Of a stretch of 64,000 nucleotides of DNA, positions 15,143 through 23,456 are shown one piece after another; positions within the stretch are counted from its first letter, which is position 1, and the number at the start of each line of letters is the position of its first letter. The stretch lies in NCBI GenBank assembly GCA_018304425.1, contig JAGVWE010000003.1, positions 62,001 to 126,000 on the forward strand. The letters are read 5' to 3'. The notes under the pieces are model-generated. The model was not told where the DNA came from and made no database searches. It saw nothing but the letters and a program-made list of their open reading frames with translations. Source of the stretch: Candidatus Iainarchaeum sp. GTDB taxonomy: Archaea > Iainarchaeota > Iainarchaeia > Iainarchaeales > UBA10219. Position numbers and translations under genes: made by a program.

Positions 15143-17521
15143 ATGCTGTCGCACAAAACTGTCCTCGCACTGGCCTTGTTGGTCTTGCTCGCTTCGAGCG
15201 CACTGGCCCAGACCTACAACTATTATAACCAGCCCACGGTCATCCCCGGGCAGCAGACTTCCAGGATTTCGCAGGCCGACATCGAGAAGGCCTTGCGGGA
15301 AATAGCCCGTGTCTACGGCCAAGTCCAGGGCAGGTTCATTGCCGAACAGCAGACCGGCTACCAGCTTCCAACCGTTGCCCAGGGACAGCCTTCGCTGGCC
15401 GGGCAACTGCAGAAGTACCTGCCCCAACCCACTGCCGCTGCCCAAGGACAACAGGCCAACCCGTTCCTGACCTATGGCTTCCAGCAGGACGTGACTGACT
15501 TGTTCAGCCGGGACTTCGTCCGGCAGCAACAAGGCGAGAACCCCCTGTACTCGCTGCCCCAGTACAAGCAGGACCCCCAGGCCCAAGCCGCTTACCAGCA
15601 GGCGCAACTCCCCGATTACCGGGAAGTGCGGCTGGTGGAATTGCGGGAGCGCAGCGTGCTCCAGGGAAACATGGAGTTCTTTGACGTGGAAATCAGGAAC
15701 ACGAACTTCATGCCCCGGGCCTATGCCTTGCACGTTGAGAAAGAGGATGCTTCCCTGAAGACCTCGCTGTCGGAGAGCGCGTTTTCGCTGGCTCCAGGCG
15801 AGGCCCGGACCGTGAAGGCCATCGTGGAGCCCACCAAGGAGACCAAGCCGGGCGCCAAGGCGGTTTACGTCGTGGTTACGAGCAGCCCCACCACGAGCGC
15901 CCCTACTGGCACTGGTTTGGGGCAACCCAGCTATTATGGCCAGGAATACGATTATGGTGGGGCCTCGGCTCTGGCCTCGGCTGCGGCCTCGGCTTTGCCC
16001 GCGCCCGTGATGGGGTTGCAGCGGCTGGTCGTTTCATTGGAGGACTTCCAGAAACCCGTCAAGGCCGAAACCGTCGTGTTGAAAGTCAACCGCCAGGAGT
16101 ATGACGTGGGCGCGAAGGGCTTTGACGTCCAGGTCAGCCCGAACAAGGTGGGCGGTTCGGACAAGGTAGAGGTCAGCATCGCTGAAGACTTTTTCGTGGG
16201 CAGCCAGCCTGCCGTGGTGGAAGTCCTGTTCATGGATGCGTTCGACAACGCGTACTCGCTTTCCTTTGAGTTGGTGCCCTCCAAGTACGAGGTCCAGGCC
16301 CGCAACCTCGAGTTCAAGGCCCAGGTCTTCAAGGCTTTGCAGTATGGCCGCGAGTTGCGGAACGCTTACTTCCGCGCGAGGGCTTCGACCGGCAAGTACG
16401 TGAAGAACAACGCGTACCAGTTGCAGGGGCCCCGGGCGTTCGTGAAGCTGGAGGAAACCATTCCAGTGGGCTCGAAGAATAACTTCGAGTTTTATGCGGA
16501 AGACCAGTTTGGCACTTACTTCAAGACGGTGGGAAGCTTCACCATCCGGTTCCTCGTGGCTCCCCAAGGCATGGGCTTGCCCGAGCAGGGCTACCGGGAG
16601 TACGGCAACAAGCAGGAGTACCGGGAACCGCTGACCCTGAGTGTCGTGGAAAAGCCGGTCTTGGCGGACGTGCTGCAGATTACCGCTTATCCGGCTGAAA
16701 TTAGCCTTAAAGGCGGGGAAAGCCGGGCTTTTGAGGTCAGCGTCTTGAATGCGGGCACGGAGCCGGCCAGGGACCTGGACCTGGCTTTGAGGGGGCTGCC
16801 GCAGGGCGTTGAATTCACGGCGAGCCAGGTGGATGAACTGCCGGCCGGAAAGTCCGCTGTGTTCAAGGCCACGCTGGCCACTGGTCTGGACGTCGAAAAA
16901 TCGTTCAGCCTGGAACTCGAGGCAAACGGCCTGGGCTTGATTGCCGCAGGCAAGGCATTGACCCTGAAATTGGAGCCCAAGCCACGGGTGTCCGAGCAGA
17001 ACCTGGTCAGCGAAGTCGTTGAACGCGAGCTCTCAAAGACCACGGTGAAGAGCAAGGTCTCCGACGAACAAATCAAGGCCGAAGTCGAGAAGATGATTTC
17101 CGCCCTGCAGTCCGAGGGCTTGAAGAAGGAGTCCGCCGAAAAAATCAGGGAACTGATTCCGGTGGACTTCGCCGTGAAGGCGAACATCTTGAATGCCGAG
17201 GGTGAGAAGGTGGACGCGCTTTACGGGATCAAGAAGGGCAAGGACTTGTTTGTCACGCGCGTGTATGACGGCATCGTGAACTCGGAGGTCAACCTGGACT
17301 ACGATACCTTGAACCGGTTGGCCGTGGAGAACATGGTGGGTTCCTTTGGCCAGGCGGGCCTGGTGGGCTTTGGGGTCAGCGACCAGGGAGTCGCAGTGGG
17401 TTTGGTCATCCTGGTGATTGGCCTGGTCGCCGTCATTTTGCTGTTCCGGGAAAAGCACAGTTCCAACGAGAAGTTCCTCCGCAAGCGGAACTTCGCCGTG
17501 ATTAAGGCCAAAAACCATTAA
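15143..17521 (+). CDS. Membrane-anchored surface protein, last gene of the first surface operon
   Basis: 792 residues: signal peptide ending SALA, a Gln/Tyr-rich N-terminal part (to about 160), several beta domains, an Ala/Ser linker near 275, a COG1470/NEW3-like Ig domain (about 515-610, LNAGTEPARDLDLALRGLP), a charged helical region, and a C-terminal transmembrane helix (GLVILVIGLVAVILLF) with a basic cytosolic tail. This could anchor the three small secreted proteins encoded upstream. The ATG at 15143 is preferred over GTG 15134 because GGTGA lies before it. The linker DNA is one arm of an exact 33-bp inverted repeat. Confidence 0.75.
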   Translation: MLSHKTVLALALLVLLASSALAQTYNYYNQPTVIPGQQTSRISQADIEKALREIARVYGQVQGRFIAEQQTGYQLPTVAQGQPSLAGQLQKYLPQPTAAAQGQQANPFLTYGFQQDVTDLFSRDFVRQQQGENPLYSLPQYKQDPQAQAAYQQAQLPDYREVRLVELRERSVLQGNMEFFDVEIRNTNFMPRAYALHVEKEDASLKTSLSESAFSLAPGEARTVKAIVEPTKETKPGAKAVYVVVTSSPTTSAPTGTGLGQPSYYGQEYDYGGASALASAAASALPAPVMGLQRLVVSLEDFQKPVKAETVVLKVNRQEYDVGAKGFDVQVSPNKVGGSDKVEVSIAEDFFVGSQPAVVEVLFMDAFDNAYSLSFELVPSKYEVQARNLEFKAQVFKALQYGRELRNAYFRARASTGKYVKNNAYQLQGPRAFVKLEETIPVGSKNNFEFYAEDQFGTYFKTVGSFTIRFLVAPQGMGLPEQGYREYGNKQEYREPLTLSVVEKPVLADVLQITAYPAEISLKGGESRAFEVSVLNAGTEPARDLDLALRGLPQGVEFTASQVDELPAGKSAVFKATLATGLDVEKSFSLELEANGLGLIAAGKALTLKLEPKPRVSEQNLVSEVVERELSKTTVKSKVSDEQIKAEVEKMISALQSEGLKKESAEKIRELIPVDFAVKANILNAEGEKVDALYGIKKGKDLFVTRVYDGIVNSEVNLDYDTLNRLAVENMVGSFGQAGLVGFGVSDQGVAVGLVILVIGLVAVILLFREKHSSNEKFLRKRNFAVIKAKNH
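15961..15993 (+). repeat. 33-bp exact inverted repeat, left arm
   Basis: Encodes an Ala/Ser/Leu linker (ASALASAAASA). Its reverse complement is present without mismatch at 19521-19553, where it encodes an Ala/Glu/Arg linker in another gene. The match includes the non-repetitive codons, so it is more than shared GCC/GAG periodicity. Confidence 0.8.
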
Positions 17522-17532
17522 CCCCCTGGAAA

Positions 17533-17567
17533 GCCTTGATAAGGCCTGGGAGGCTTATTCTAGCCTC
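17533..17567 (+). terminator. Two tandem hairpins after the first surface operon
   Basis: GCCTT-GAT-AAGGC (17533-17545) and GAGGCT-TATTCT-AGCCTC (17550-17567) lie just after the stop codon and before the next promoter. They probably mark the 3' end of the first operon, though no long T-run follows. Confidence 0.5.
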
Positions 17568-17584
17568 AATTGCCGCCAGAGATA

Positions 17585-17638
17585 GGTTTAAATACTACCT
17601 CGGCAGCATGGTATATGTAGCTTGTTCACATGAACAAG
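17585..17638 (+). promoter_or_regulatory. Promoter and palindromic operator of the second surface operon
   Basis: TATA box GGTTTAAATACT (about 17585-17596) followed by a perfect palindrome CTTGTTC-ACAT-GAACAAG (17621-17638) at the expected transcription start. The geometry, a 7+7 palindrome with a 4-base spacer about 25 bases after the TATA box, copies that of the first surface operon, but the half-site sequence differs. Confidence 0.7.
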
Positions 17639-17657
17639 TTAATCAAGGTGGGTTTTG

Positions 17658-18191
17658 GTGAAAAACACGGCAATCTTCCTGGCACTCTTGTTGGTGGTTA
17701 CAACCATCCGGGCAGAAGTCCTTGAACTGCCTGCCGAAGTCCAGTTTAGCGGACAGCCGGTCGAACTCTCTTTTAAGGTACGCAATGAGGCCTTCCAGGC
17801 CCTGCCGGTGCAGGTCGACGTCCAAGTCGTTTCCTTCAAGGTCCTGCGCAAGCCCGACCTCGTCCAACCCGGGGAAGTCCAGGAAATCCGGCTGCAGCTT
17901 CAACCCAGGAACGACCTCCTCGGCTCAACCTACCAGTCCACTATCACGGTCAAGATGGGGGCCCAGGAAACCCGGAAAGAAGTCAAATTCGTTTTCGGGG
18001 AAGCCCCCAAGCAGGCCCCGAAGAAAAATGCCCTCCCTCCAGCCACTCCAAAGGCTCCCACCGCATTCGCGGTGCTGCCCCTGGCCTTCAACGAGTTCAT
18101 GATGAACCTGGGGCTCGCGTTGCTGGCGGCCATTCTCTTGATTTCGTTCATTGCAAGGCTTACCAAAAGATTCATGCAAAACAGGGGTTGA
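17658..18191 (+). CDS. Small membrane-anchored beta-domain protein
   Basis: 177 residues starting at GTG 17658, five bases after an AAGGTGGG ribosome-binding site. A signal peptide, one Ig-like beta domain (about 25-105, LSFKVRNEAFQALPVQVDVQV resembles NEW3-type domains), an Ala/Pro/Lys linker, and a C-terminal transmembrane helix followed by KRFMQNRG. It looks like a short version of the large anchored protein at the end of the first operon. First gene of a three-gene unit; function unknown. Confidence 0.65.
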   Translation: MKNTAIFLALLLVVTTIRAEVLELPAEVQFSGQPVELSFKVRNEAFQALPVQVDVQVVSFKVLRKPDLVQPGEVQEIRLQLQPRNDLLGSTYQSTITVKMGAQETRKEVKFVFGEAPKQAPKKNALPPATPKAPTAFAVLPLAFNEFMMNLGLALLAAILLISFIARLTKRFMQNRG

Positions 18192-18197
18192 AAAAAG

Positions 18198-19715
18198 ATG
18201 GACAAAGTCTTCCTCACGGGTTTGTTGATGGTCTTCCTGCTCGGATTGCCTGGTCTAGCCGGCGCCGTGACTTTCTCTGACCGGCTGCCAACAGGCGATA
18301 GCTCGAACGACCCCCTCCAAAAGATTGCCGTAACCCTTTCCGACCCGGACGGCATCAACAAGGACAAGGTTTACTTCGAAGTCGACGGCTTCAACTATGC
18401 CTTGAACGACCCCCGCATGAGCTATAACGAGGCCACGGGCCGCCTGGAATATACTCCCATCCGGGAGCGGGACGAACTCGACAAGGTGGACGTACTCGTT
18501 TCAGCCGAAGACACCCTGGGAGAAAAAGGCGAACTCCGGTTTTCCTTCACGATTAACTCCATCGGCCCGGCACCCATTGACTTCCTTTCCTTCGAAGCCG
18601 GCGTGCTCCGGTGGGCAAAGCCCTTGTCCCTGGACTCGGTGGCCAAGTACAAAGTCTACCGGGACACTTCCAGAATCAAGGACAACGGCAAGTCAGCCTA
18701 CTTCCTGGCCGAGGCTACGGGATTGAATTACACGGACTCCACAAGGGAAGAAGGAAAGAGATACTTCTACGCCGTTACGGCGGTGGACAACGCAGGCAGC
18801 GAAGGCCGGATTGCCTTGAACGTCTCCAGTGACGGACAGGTCTTCCCGGTCGGCCAGCCGGCTCCGGCTCCCCTGCCCCTGCCGTTCCCGGTTTACCCGG
18901 CACCCACTCCATTCCCTCCGACGGTGCCATACCCCGGCTTCGAAGGATTCGACCCTTACCCCCTGCCGAGCCCCAGCATCCCGTTCACGGGCCGCGTGGA
19001 CTTCGCTCCGAAGGGAGAAGTCATCCAACTCGAGCGCGGCGGCATTTCAAAGGCCGACTTCTCGGTCTCCAACGGTTTGCCCGTGGAAGTCACGGTCCGC
19101 TTCGAGATGAGTCAGGCCTCCATCGGCAACGGAACCGTTTTCATGTTCCAGCCCCAGAGCCAGCAGCTCCGCTACGGCAGGGGCTCCGGCTTCAAGCTCG
19201 CACCCGGCGAGACCACGTTTATCAGCCTGCCCGTAAAGGCCTCCGAACAGGCGTTGCCAGGCATTTACCTGCTGGGCATCGATTTAATCGCCTTGGACGA
19301 GGAAGGCCGCATGGTCTACTCGGACAGCTCCGGGGCGGAAGTGCAGGTATTCGCGCCCCTGCCCGAGCCTTTGGCTGCCGACCTGGTTCCCGCCAACTAT
19401 TACCAAGAGCTGGCACCGGTTGAAGACAACGGCCGCATCGAGGCCAGAATCGTCGAAGCGCCTCAGCCACTTATCCGCATCGCCGTGGAAGACGCCCAGG
19501 TTGCGCCCAAGCAAAAGGCAGCCGAGGCCGCAGCCGAGGCCAGAGCCGAGGCCCGTCAACCGCTGACCCAGGTCGCAGTCAAAGAGGCAGGCAATGCCCC
19601 TGCCGGGTTCTTCAACCTGGCCGCCATGACCACCCTGAACATGGCCCTCGGCTTCCTGGTGCTGGCCTTGTTGCTGGTGTACGGTTTAATCAGGCTTTCA
19701 GTGGAGAGGCGGTGA
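18198..19715 (+). CDS. Membrane-anchored surface protein with FnIII-like domain
   Basis: 505 residues: signal peptide ending LAGA, a cadherin-like region (SDPDGINKDKVYFEVDG), a fibronectin-III-like domain (about 120-215, YKVYRDTSRIK to YFYAVTAVDNAGSEG), a Pro-rich stalk (about 220-265), a beta domain, an Ala/Glu/Arg linker, and a C-terminal transmembrane helix with RLSVERR tail. The linker DNA is the right arm of the 33-bp inverted repeat. Six bases from the previous gene and overlapping the next possible start, so one operon. Confidence 0.7.
   Translation: MDKVFLTGLLMVFLLGLPGLAGAVTFSDRLPTGDSSNDPLQKIAVTLSDPDGINKDKVYFEVDGFNYALNDPRMSYNEATGRLEYTPIRERDELDKVDVLVSAEDTLGEKGELRFSFTINSIGPAPIDFLSFEAGVLRWAKPLSLDSVAKYKVYRDTSRIKDNGKSAYFLAEATGLNYTDSTREEGKRYFYAVTAVDNAGSEGRIALNVSSDGQVFPVGQPAPAPLPLPFPVYPAPTPFPPTVPYPGFEGFDPYPLPSPSIPFTGRVDFAPKGEVIQLERGGISKADFSVSNGLPVEVTVRFEMSQASIGNGTVFMFQPQSQQLRYGRGSGFKLAPGETTFISLPVKASEQALPGIYLLGIDLIALDEEGRMVYSDSSGAEVQVFAPLPEPLAADLVPANYYQELAPVEDNGRIEARIVEAPQPLIRIAVEDAQVAPKQKAAEAAAEARAEARQPLTQVAVKEAGNAPAGFFNLAAMTTLNMALGFLVLALLLVYGLIRLSVERR
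19521..19553 (-). repeat. 33-bp exact inverted repeat, right arm
   Basis: Exact reverse complement of 15961-15993. Here read as GCC GAG GCC GCA GCC GAG and so on, giving AEAAAEARAEA. Recombination between the arms would invert about 3.6 kb containing the end of the first surface operon and the promoter of the second. Confidence 0.8.
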
Positions 19716-19723
19716 AACAAGTC

Positions 19724-21544
19724 ATGAACACGAAAATCGTTTTAGCTGGACTGGTATTGCTGCTCGTGGCAGGCCTTGCCGCGTTCGCAAAAGCCGAACC
19801 CATGGTAATGGCAGGCCAGGCAAAAACCTTGACGGTGGAACTCACCAACACGAAGAGTGTGGCCGAGACCCTGGACTTGTCCATTGAAAACCAGAACACG
19901 GGCATCATCGCCGAAGTCGAGCAAAAAGCGCTGACGCTCAAGGCCGGCGAACGCCGGACCGTGAACGTGATAGTCAAGGCACTGCCGGACGCCAGGGAAG
20001 GAACCTATTCCATCCGCTTGGTCGGCAAAAAGATGGTAACAGTCCAGGCCCAGCCGCAACCCATGCAGCCAGTAACGGCTCCCGGAGCGGTTCCAGCCAT
20101 GAACCAGCCCATGATGCCCATTCCGCCTGTTTACGGCCAGGCACCCGCTTACAACCAGGCCCTCCCAGGGTTTTCACCCGGACAGCCTGGAAGGCCGGTG
20201 TTCTATCCAACCATTCCAGGCAGGCCCCCGCTCCTCGTCGACGAAGGCGAAATGGATGTGGATGGCGCCCTAGCCATCGAAGCACATCTCTCCAATGCCG
20301 TGGACCCCGACAGCGTGAGGCTGGGCGTTAGGAACGAACTCTTTGACGCGAGCCGCAGGGAACTCAACGTGAGAGGCATCCCCGGCGGCGCCATCGTGGA
20401 ATTCGCAGATGATTTTTTCGAGAAAAAGGAAATCGTGCCCGTGTTCCTTGCCCTCGGCGACAGCCGCGGCAACGAGTACCGGTTTTCCTATGCCTTCAGC
20501 CCAGTGACCCTTGCCGTGGAAGACCCGCGGCTCTCGGTCCGGATCAACGAACTGGATGACGTGGACCCGACCTCGGTGCGGTTCGACCTCCGCGCCAACG
20601 ACTTTGGCGGAACCTTCACCGCTGACGGGCCGGGCATTTCCCTGAACCCCGTGACCGGCGAGATCGTGGCCGACCTGCGCGGCGCGCCGCTGCGGCTCGG
20701 CAGCCGGATTCCCTTCAGCGTGTACGCGAAGGACCTGGTGGGAAAGGAGTTCCGGGTCTCGGGAGACTTCGTGCTTGACTTTGACGACCGGCTTGCCGCC
20801 GCAGGCCAGGCAGTGAACAGCGGTGACACGCTCAAGGACTTCGTGGACTCGGTGGACCGGCAAAAGTACCGGGACTACATCCTCTACCGGAGGAACGTGA
20901 CCGAACCCTACATCAACTCGAGGAACTACATTGACAGCGTGAACCGACAGATGGACATCGACGCGGTAAGATACGGCGGGCCCATCTACCCGGCCAGCGA
21001 ACCATTCCTGGTGCAGGACCGGGACCGCATCACGTACTTCCAGGACGCGGAAATGGATGGCAGCCCCTACGCGGACGCCATTCCATTCGGGCCCATGAAC
21101 CCCTTCCTGGGGGACAGCTTCCCGGCACCCGAAGCAGGCCAGTTCGAGCCCAGGGAAACCGTGCGCGAAGAAGTGGTCTTCGAGAAAGCACTTTCCTTCC
21201 GAGTAGTGAACGAACGGGCTTCCACGGCCGCTCCATCCACGCGAGTAGCCGGGAAACCAGCCAAGCCCAACGCGGCCCAGGCTTTTGCCTCGCCCGTGCG
21301 GGTCACGGAAGCAGGGACCTCACCGGTAGCCGGCTTTGTTTCCTTCAGCTCCGTTGCCGCCATCGGAACGATTGGCGCGGGCATCGTCGTGGTGCTCTTG
21401 CTGGCCTTCATCGTGGGCTCGCTGAGCCGGCCTACGGGCCAGCCAACGGTTCGACCGGCCAGAACCGGGAACCGTTTGCCCCGGAAAAGAACTGGAAACA
21501 TTTCACCGGCCATGCACGTCATCCTCAACTACCGAAGCGGATGA
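19724..21544 (+). CDS. Membrane-anchored surface protein, Pro-rich
   Basis: 606 residues: signal peptide, a NEW3-like beta domain (about 25-105, LTLKAGERRTVNVIVKA), a Met/Pro/Gln-rich stalk (about 110-165), two or more cadherin-like beta domains (VDPDSVRLGVRNELFD and VDPTSVRFDLRANDF are repeated motifs), a charged region, then a C-terminal transmembrane helix (GIVVVLLLAFIVGSL) and basic tail. ATG 19724 follows GGTGA; GTG 19712 overlapping the previous stop is the alternative. Last gene of the second surface operon, ending 52 bases from a converging ABC permease gene. Confidence 0.7.
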   Translation: MNTKIVLAGLVLLLVAGLAAFAKAEPMVMAGQAKTLTVELTNTKSVAETLDLSIENQNTGIIAEVEQKALTLKAGERRTVNVIVKALPDAREGTYSIRLVGKKMVTVQAQPQPMQPVTAPGAVPAMNQPMMPIPPVYGQAPAYNQALPGFSPGQPGRPVFYPTIPGRPPLLVDEGEMDVDGALAIEAHLSNAVDPDSVRLGVRNELFDASRRELNVRGIPGGAIVEFADDFFEKKEIVPVFLALGDSRGNEYRFSYAFSPVTLAVEDPRLSVRINELDDVDPTSVRFDLRANDFGGTFTADGPGISLNPVTGEIVADLRGAPLRLGSRIPFSVYAKDLVGKEFRVSGDFVLDFDDRLAAAGQAVNSGDTLKDFVDSVDRQKYRDYILYRRNVTEPYINSRNYIDSVNRQMDIDAVRYGGPIYPASEPFLVQDRDRITYFQDAEMDGSPYADAIPFGPMNPFLGDSFPAPEAGQFEPRETVREEVVFEKALSFRVVNERASTAAPSTRVAGKPAKPNAAQAFASPVRVTEAGTSPVAGFVSFSSVAAIGTIGAGIVVVLLLAFIVGSLSRPTGQPTVRPARTGNRLPRKRTGNISPAMHVILNYRSG

Positions 21545-21596
21545 CGTCCCCTATTTTTCTTTCAACCGCCCAGCCCGCGCTTGACCACCGGCACGT

Positions 21597-23456
21597 TCAA
21601 CGCTCCTTTCGAACCCAGGCCAGGGCAGTCAACAGCAGGGCATAGCCCCCTAACAAGCCCAGTAAAGGCGTGAGCGCGGCCAGGGAGAGGCCTTTCACCA
21701 TCAAGGCCAGCAGGACCTCTTTTGCTGCAGTCAAGGGCAGGAACCTGCTTATCGTGGCAATCCCGGCCGGCATGAACTCGAAGGGGAAAATCGTTCCGCT
21801 CAGGAACAGCATGGGAATCATGGCCAGCAACGAGCCAAGGATGGCCGTGGACAGGGTTTGCGTGAACTGGGCAATGAACAAGCCCAGCGCCGAAAAGGCG
21901 AGCGCGATGACGACCAGCACGGCCAACAACTCCAGGGGCTGCGCGTGCAGGGGCACGTTGAAGGCGAACACGGCCAAGCCCAGCACGATGCCGGCCTCCA
22001 CCAAGGCGAACGCGAGTTGGCCGAACAGTTTGCCCGCCAGCCAGGTTCCCCTCGAGACGCTGGACAAGGCCACGCGTTTGGAAATCCCGGCATTGCGTTC
22101 GAGCACGACCGACAACGCGGTCAAGAGGATGCAGGTCAAGAGCAGGACAATGGCCACCCCTACGGGGGTCACCACCGCCAGTTGGCTGGCCTGGAACGCC
22201 TCTTTTTCCGTGACCTCGACTGGCGTCACCAGGTACGCGGGCTGGTAGGCCTTGAAGCCGTGCACGTTTTCCAGCATGCCGTCCATCAAAGCGCGCGTTT
22301 TCTTGACGTCCTCGTTGAGTTCGGCCTGGGATTCCTTGGCCTCGAAAACGGTTGGCTTGCCTTCGGCGACCGTTTGCTCGAGCGAGGAAACGCTGTCCTC
22401 GAAGCCGCCCAGCGATTTCCTGGCGTCCTCGAGCCCGACCTCAGTGGCGTCAACGCCGGAAAGGGCTCCTTCGACGCGCGCGGCCGTGGAATCGATGTCC
22501 ACCAGGACGCTGCGCAAGTCCGTGGAAACCTTGTTCATGGAATTCACCTGCACGGCCAGGCTGTTCTGCATCTGCTGGAGCTGCGAGCGCAGGGGTTCCG
22601 CGGTGTAGGCCTGCATCTGGGCCAGGTTTTGCCGCATGCGGAGCAATTCGCTGGTCTGCGCGCCCGACGTGTTCTGGGCGTCGAAGACTTTTTTCTTGTA
22701 GCCGGTGAGCAGCGCGCGCGTGTCCTCCAGGCCGGAACGCGAGGACTCCAGGCGGGTCTTCGTGTCGCCATAGAACGAGTTGAAGGCGTCCAGGTCACCG
22801 GTTTCCTTTTCCAGGTCAATGGAATCGAATTGTTGGCTGAGCTTTTCCAGTTTTTCGCGGGTGCGCGCCAGGGTCTCGGAGAACGAGAGCAGCTTCTGGT
22901 TCTCGCTGTCCAAGTCGGCCTCGATTTTTCCCAGGTCGGACCAGATGTCGCCCAGGAGCTCGGTCGCCGTCTGGTAGGCCACGCCGCGCACGGCCGCACT
23001 GACCTGGGCGGCAACGGCTTTGCCGGCCACGACCGAGGAATTGTCGTACACGACTTCCACGGAAACCGGCTGGTTCTTGGCCGAGGGCCGCTGCACCAGG
23101 ATGGCCACCGTTTTTTGCCCGGAGGCGACGGCTTGCCGTGCCGCTTCCGGCGTGGAAACGAATTCGAGTTTCAACGCGTTCTGGTCCGAAATCTTTTCCA
23201 AAAAGCTTTCGCGGTCAAAGCCTTCCCCGGATTCAGGGAGGTAGAGGGCGGCCGAGACGCTTTCGATGGCCGGCTTTCCCAGGGCTTCCGCGTACGCCGT
23301 GCCCTGCCCAAAGGCGAGGGCCAGGGAGAGCATGACCAGCGCAGGGTAGACCAGCACCAGGGCCAGGGCAATCCGTTGCGCGCCGATGAGCTTGACTTCC
23401 TTGGAGGCGATGGCGCCCAGTTGGAGCAGGGGCTGGAAGGGGCTAGGGCTTGGCAC
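21597..23456 (-). CDS. ABC-2 type exporter permease with coiled-coil ectodomain
   Basis: 619 residues. One N-terminal transmembrane helix, a large external domain (about 50-420) whose middle is a long coiled coil (many Leu/Glu/Gln heptads, residues about 170-400), then five or six C-terminal helices. This is the layout of YhgE/Pip-like ABC-2 permeases. It overlaps the ATP-binding gene by 14 bases, so the pair forms one exporter. Placement next to the surface-protein cluster makes export or assembly of surface material a reasonable guess. Substrate unknown. Confidence 0.85.
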   Translation of the reverse strand: MPSPSPFQPLLQLGAIASKEVKLIGAQRIALALVLVYPALVMLSLALAFGQGTAYAEALGKPAIESVSAALYLPESGEGFDRESFLEKISDQNALKLEFVSTPEAARQAVASGQKTVAILVQRPSAKNQPVSVEVVYDNSSVVAGKAVAAQVSAAVRGVAYQTATELLGDIWSDLGKIEADLDSENQKLLSFSETLARTREKLEKLSQQFDSIDLEKETGDLDAFNSFYGDTKTRLESSRSGLEDTRALLTGYKKKVFDAQNTSGAQTSELLRMRQNLAQMQAYTAEPLRSQLQQMQNSLAVQVNSMNKVSTDLRSVLVDIDSTAARVEGALSGVDATEVGLEDARKSLGGFEDSVSSLEQTVAEGKPTVFEAKESQAELNEDVKKTRALMDGMLENVHGFKAYQPAYLVTPVEVTEKEAFQASQLAVVTPVGVAIVLLLTCILLTALSVVLERNAGISKRVALSSVSRGTWLAGKLFGQLAFALVEAGIVLGLAVFAFNVPLHAQPLELLAVLVVIALAFSALGLFIAQFTQTLSTAILGSLLAMIPMLFLSGTIFPFEFMPAGIATISRFLPLTAAKEVLLALMVKGLSLAALTPLLGLLGGYALLLTALAWVRKER

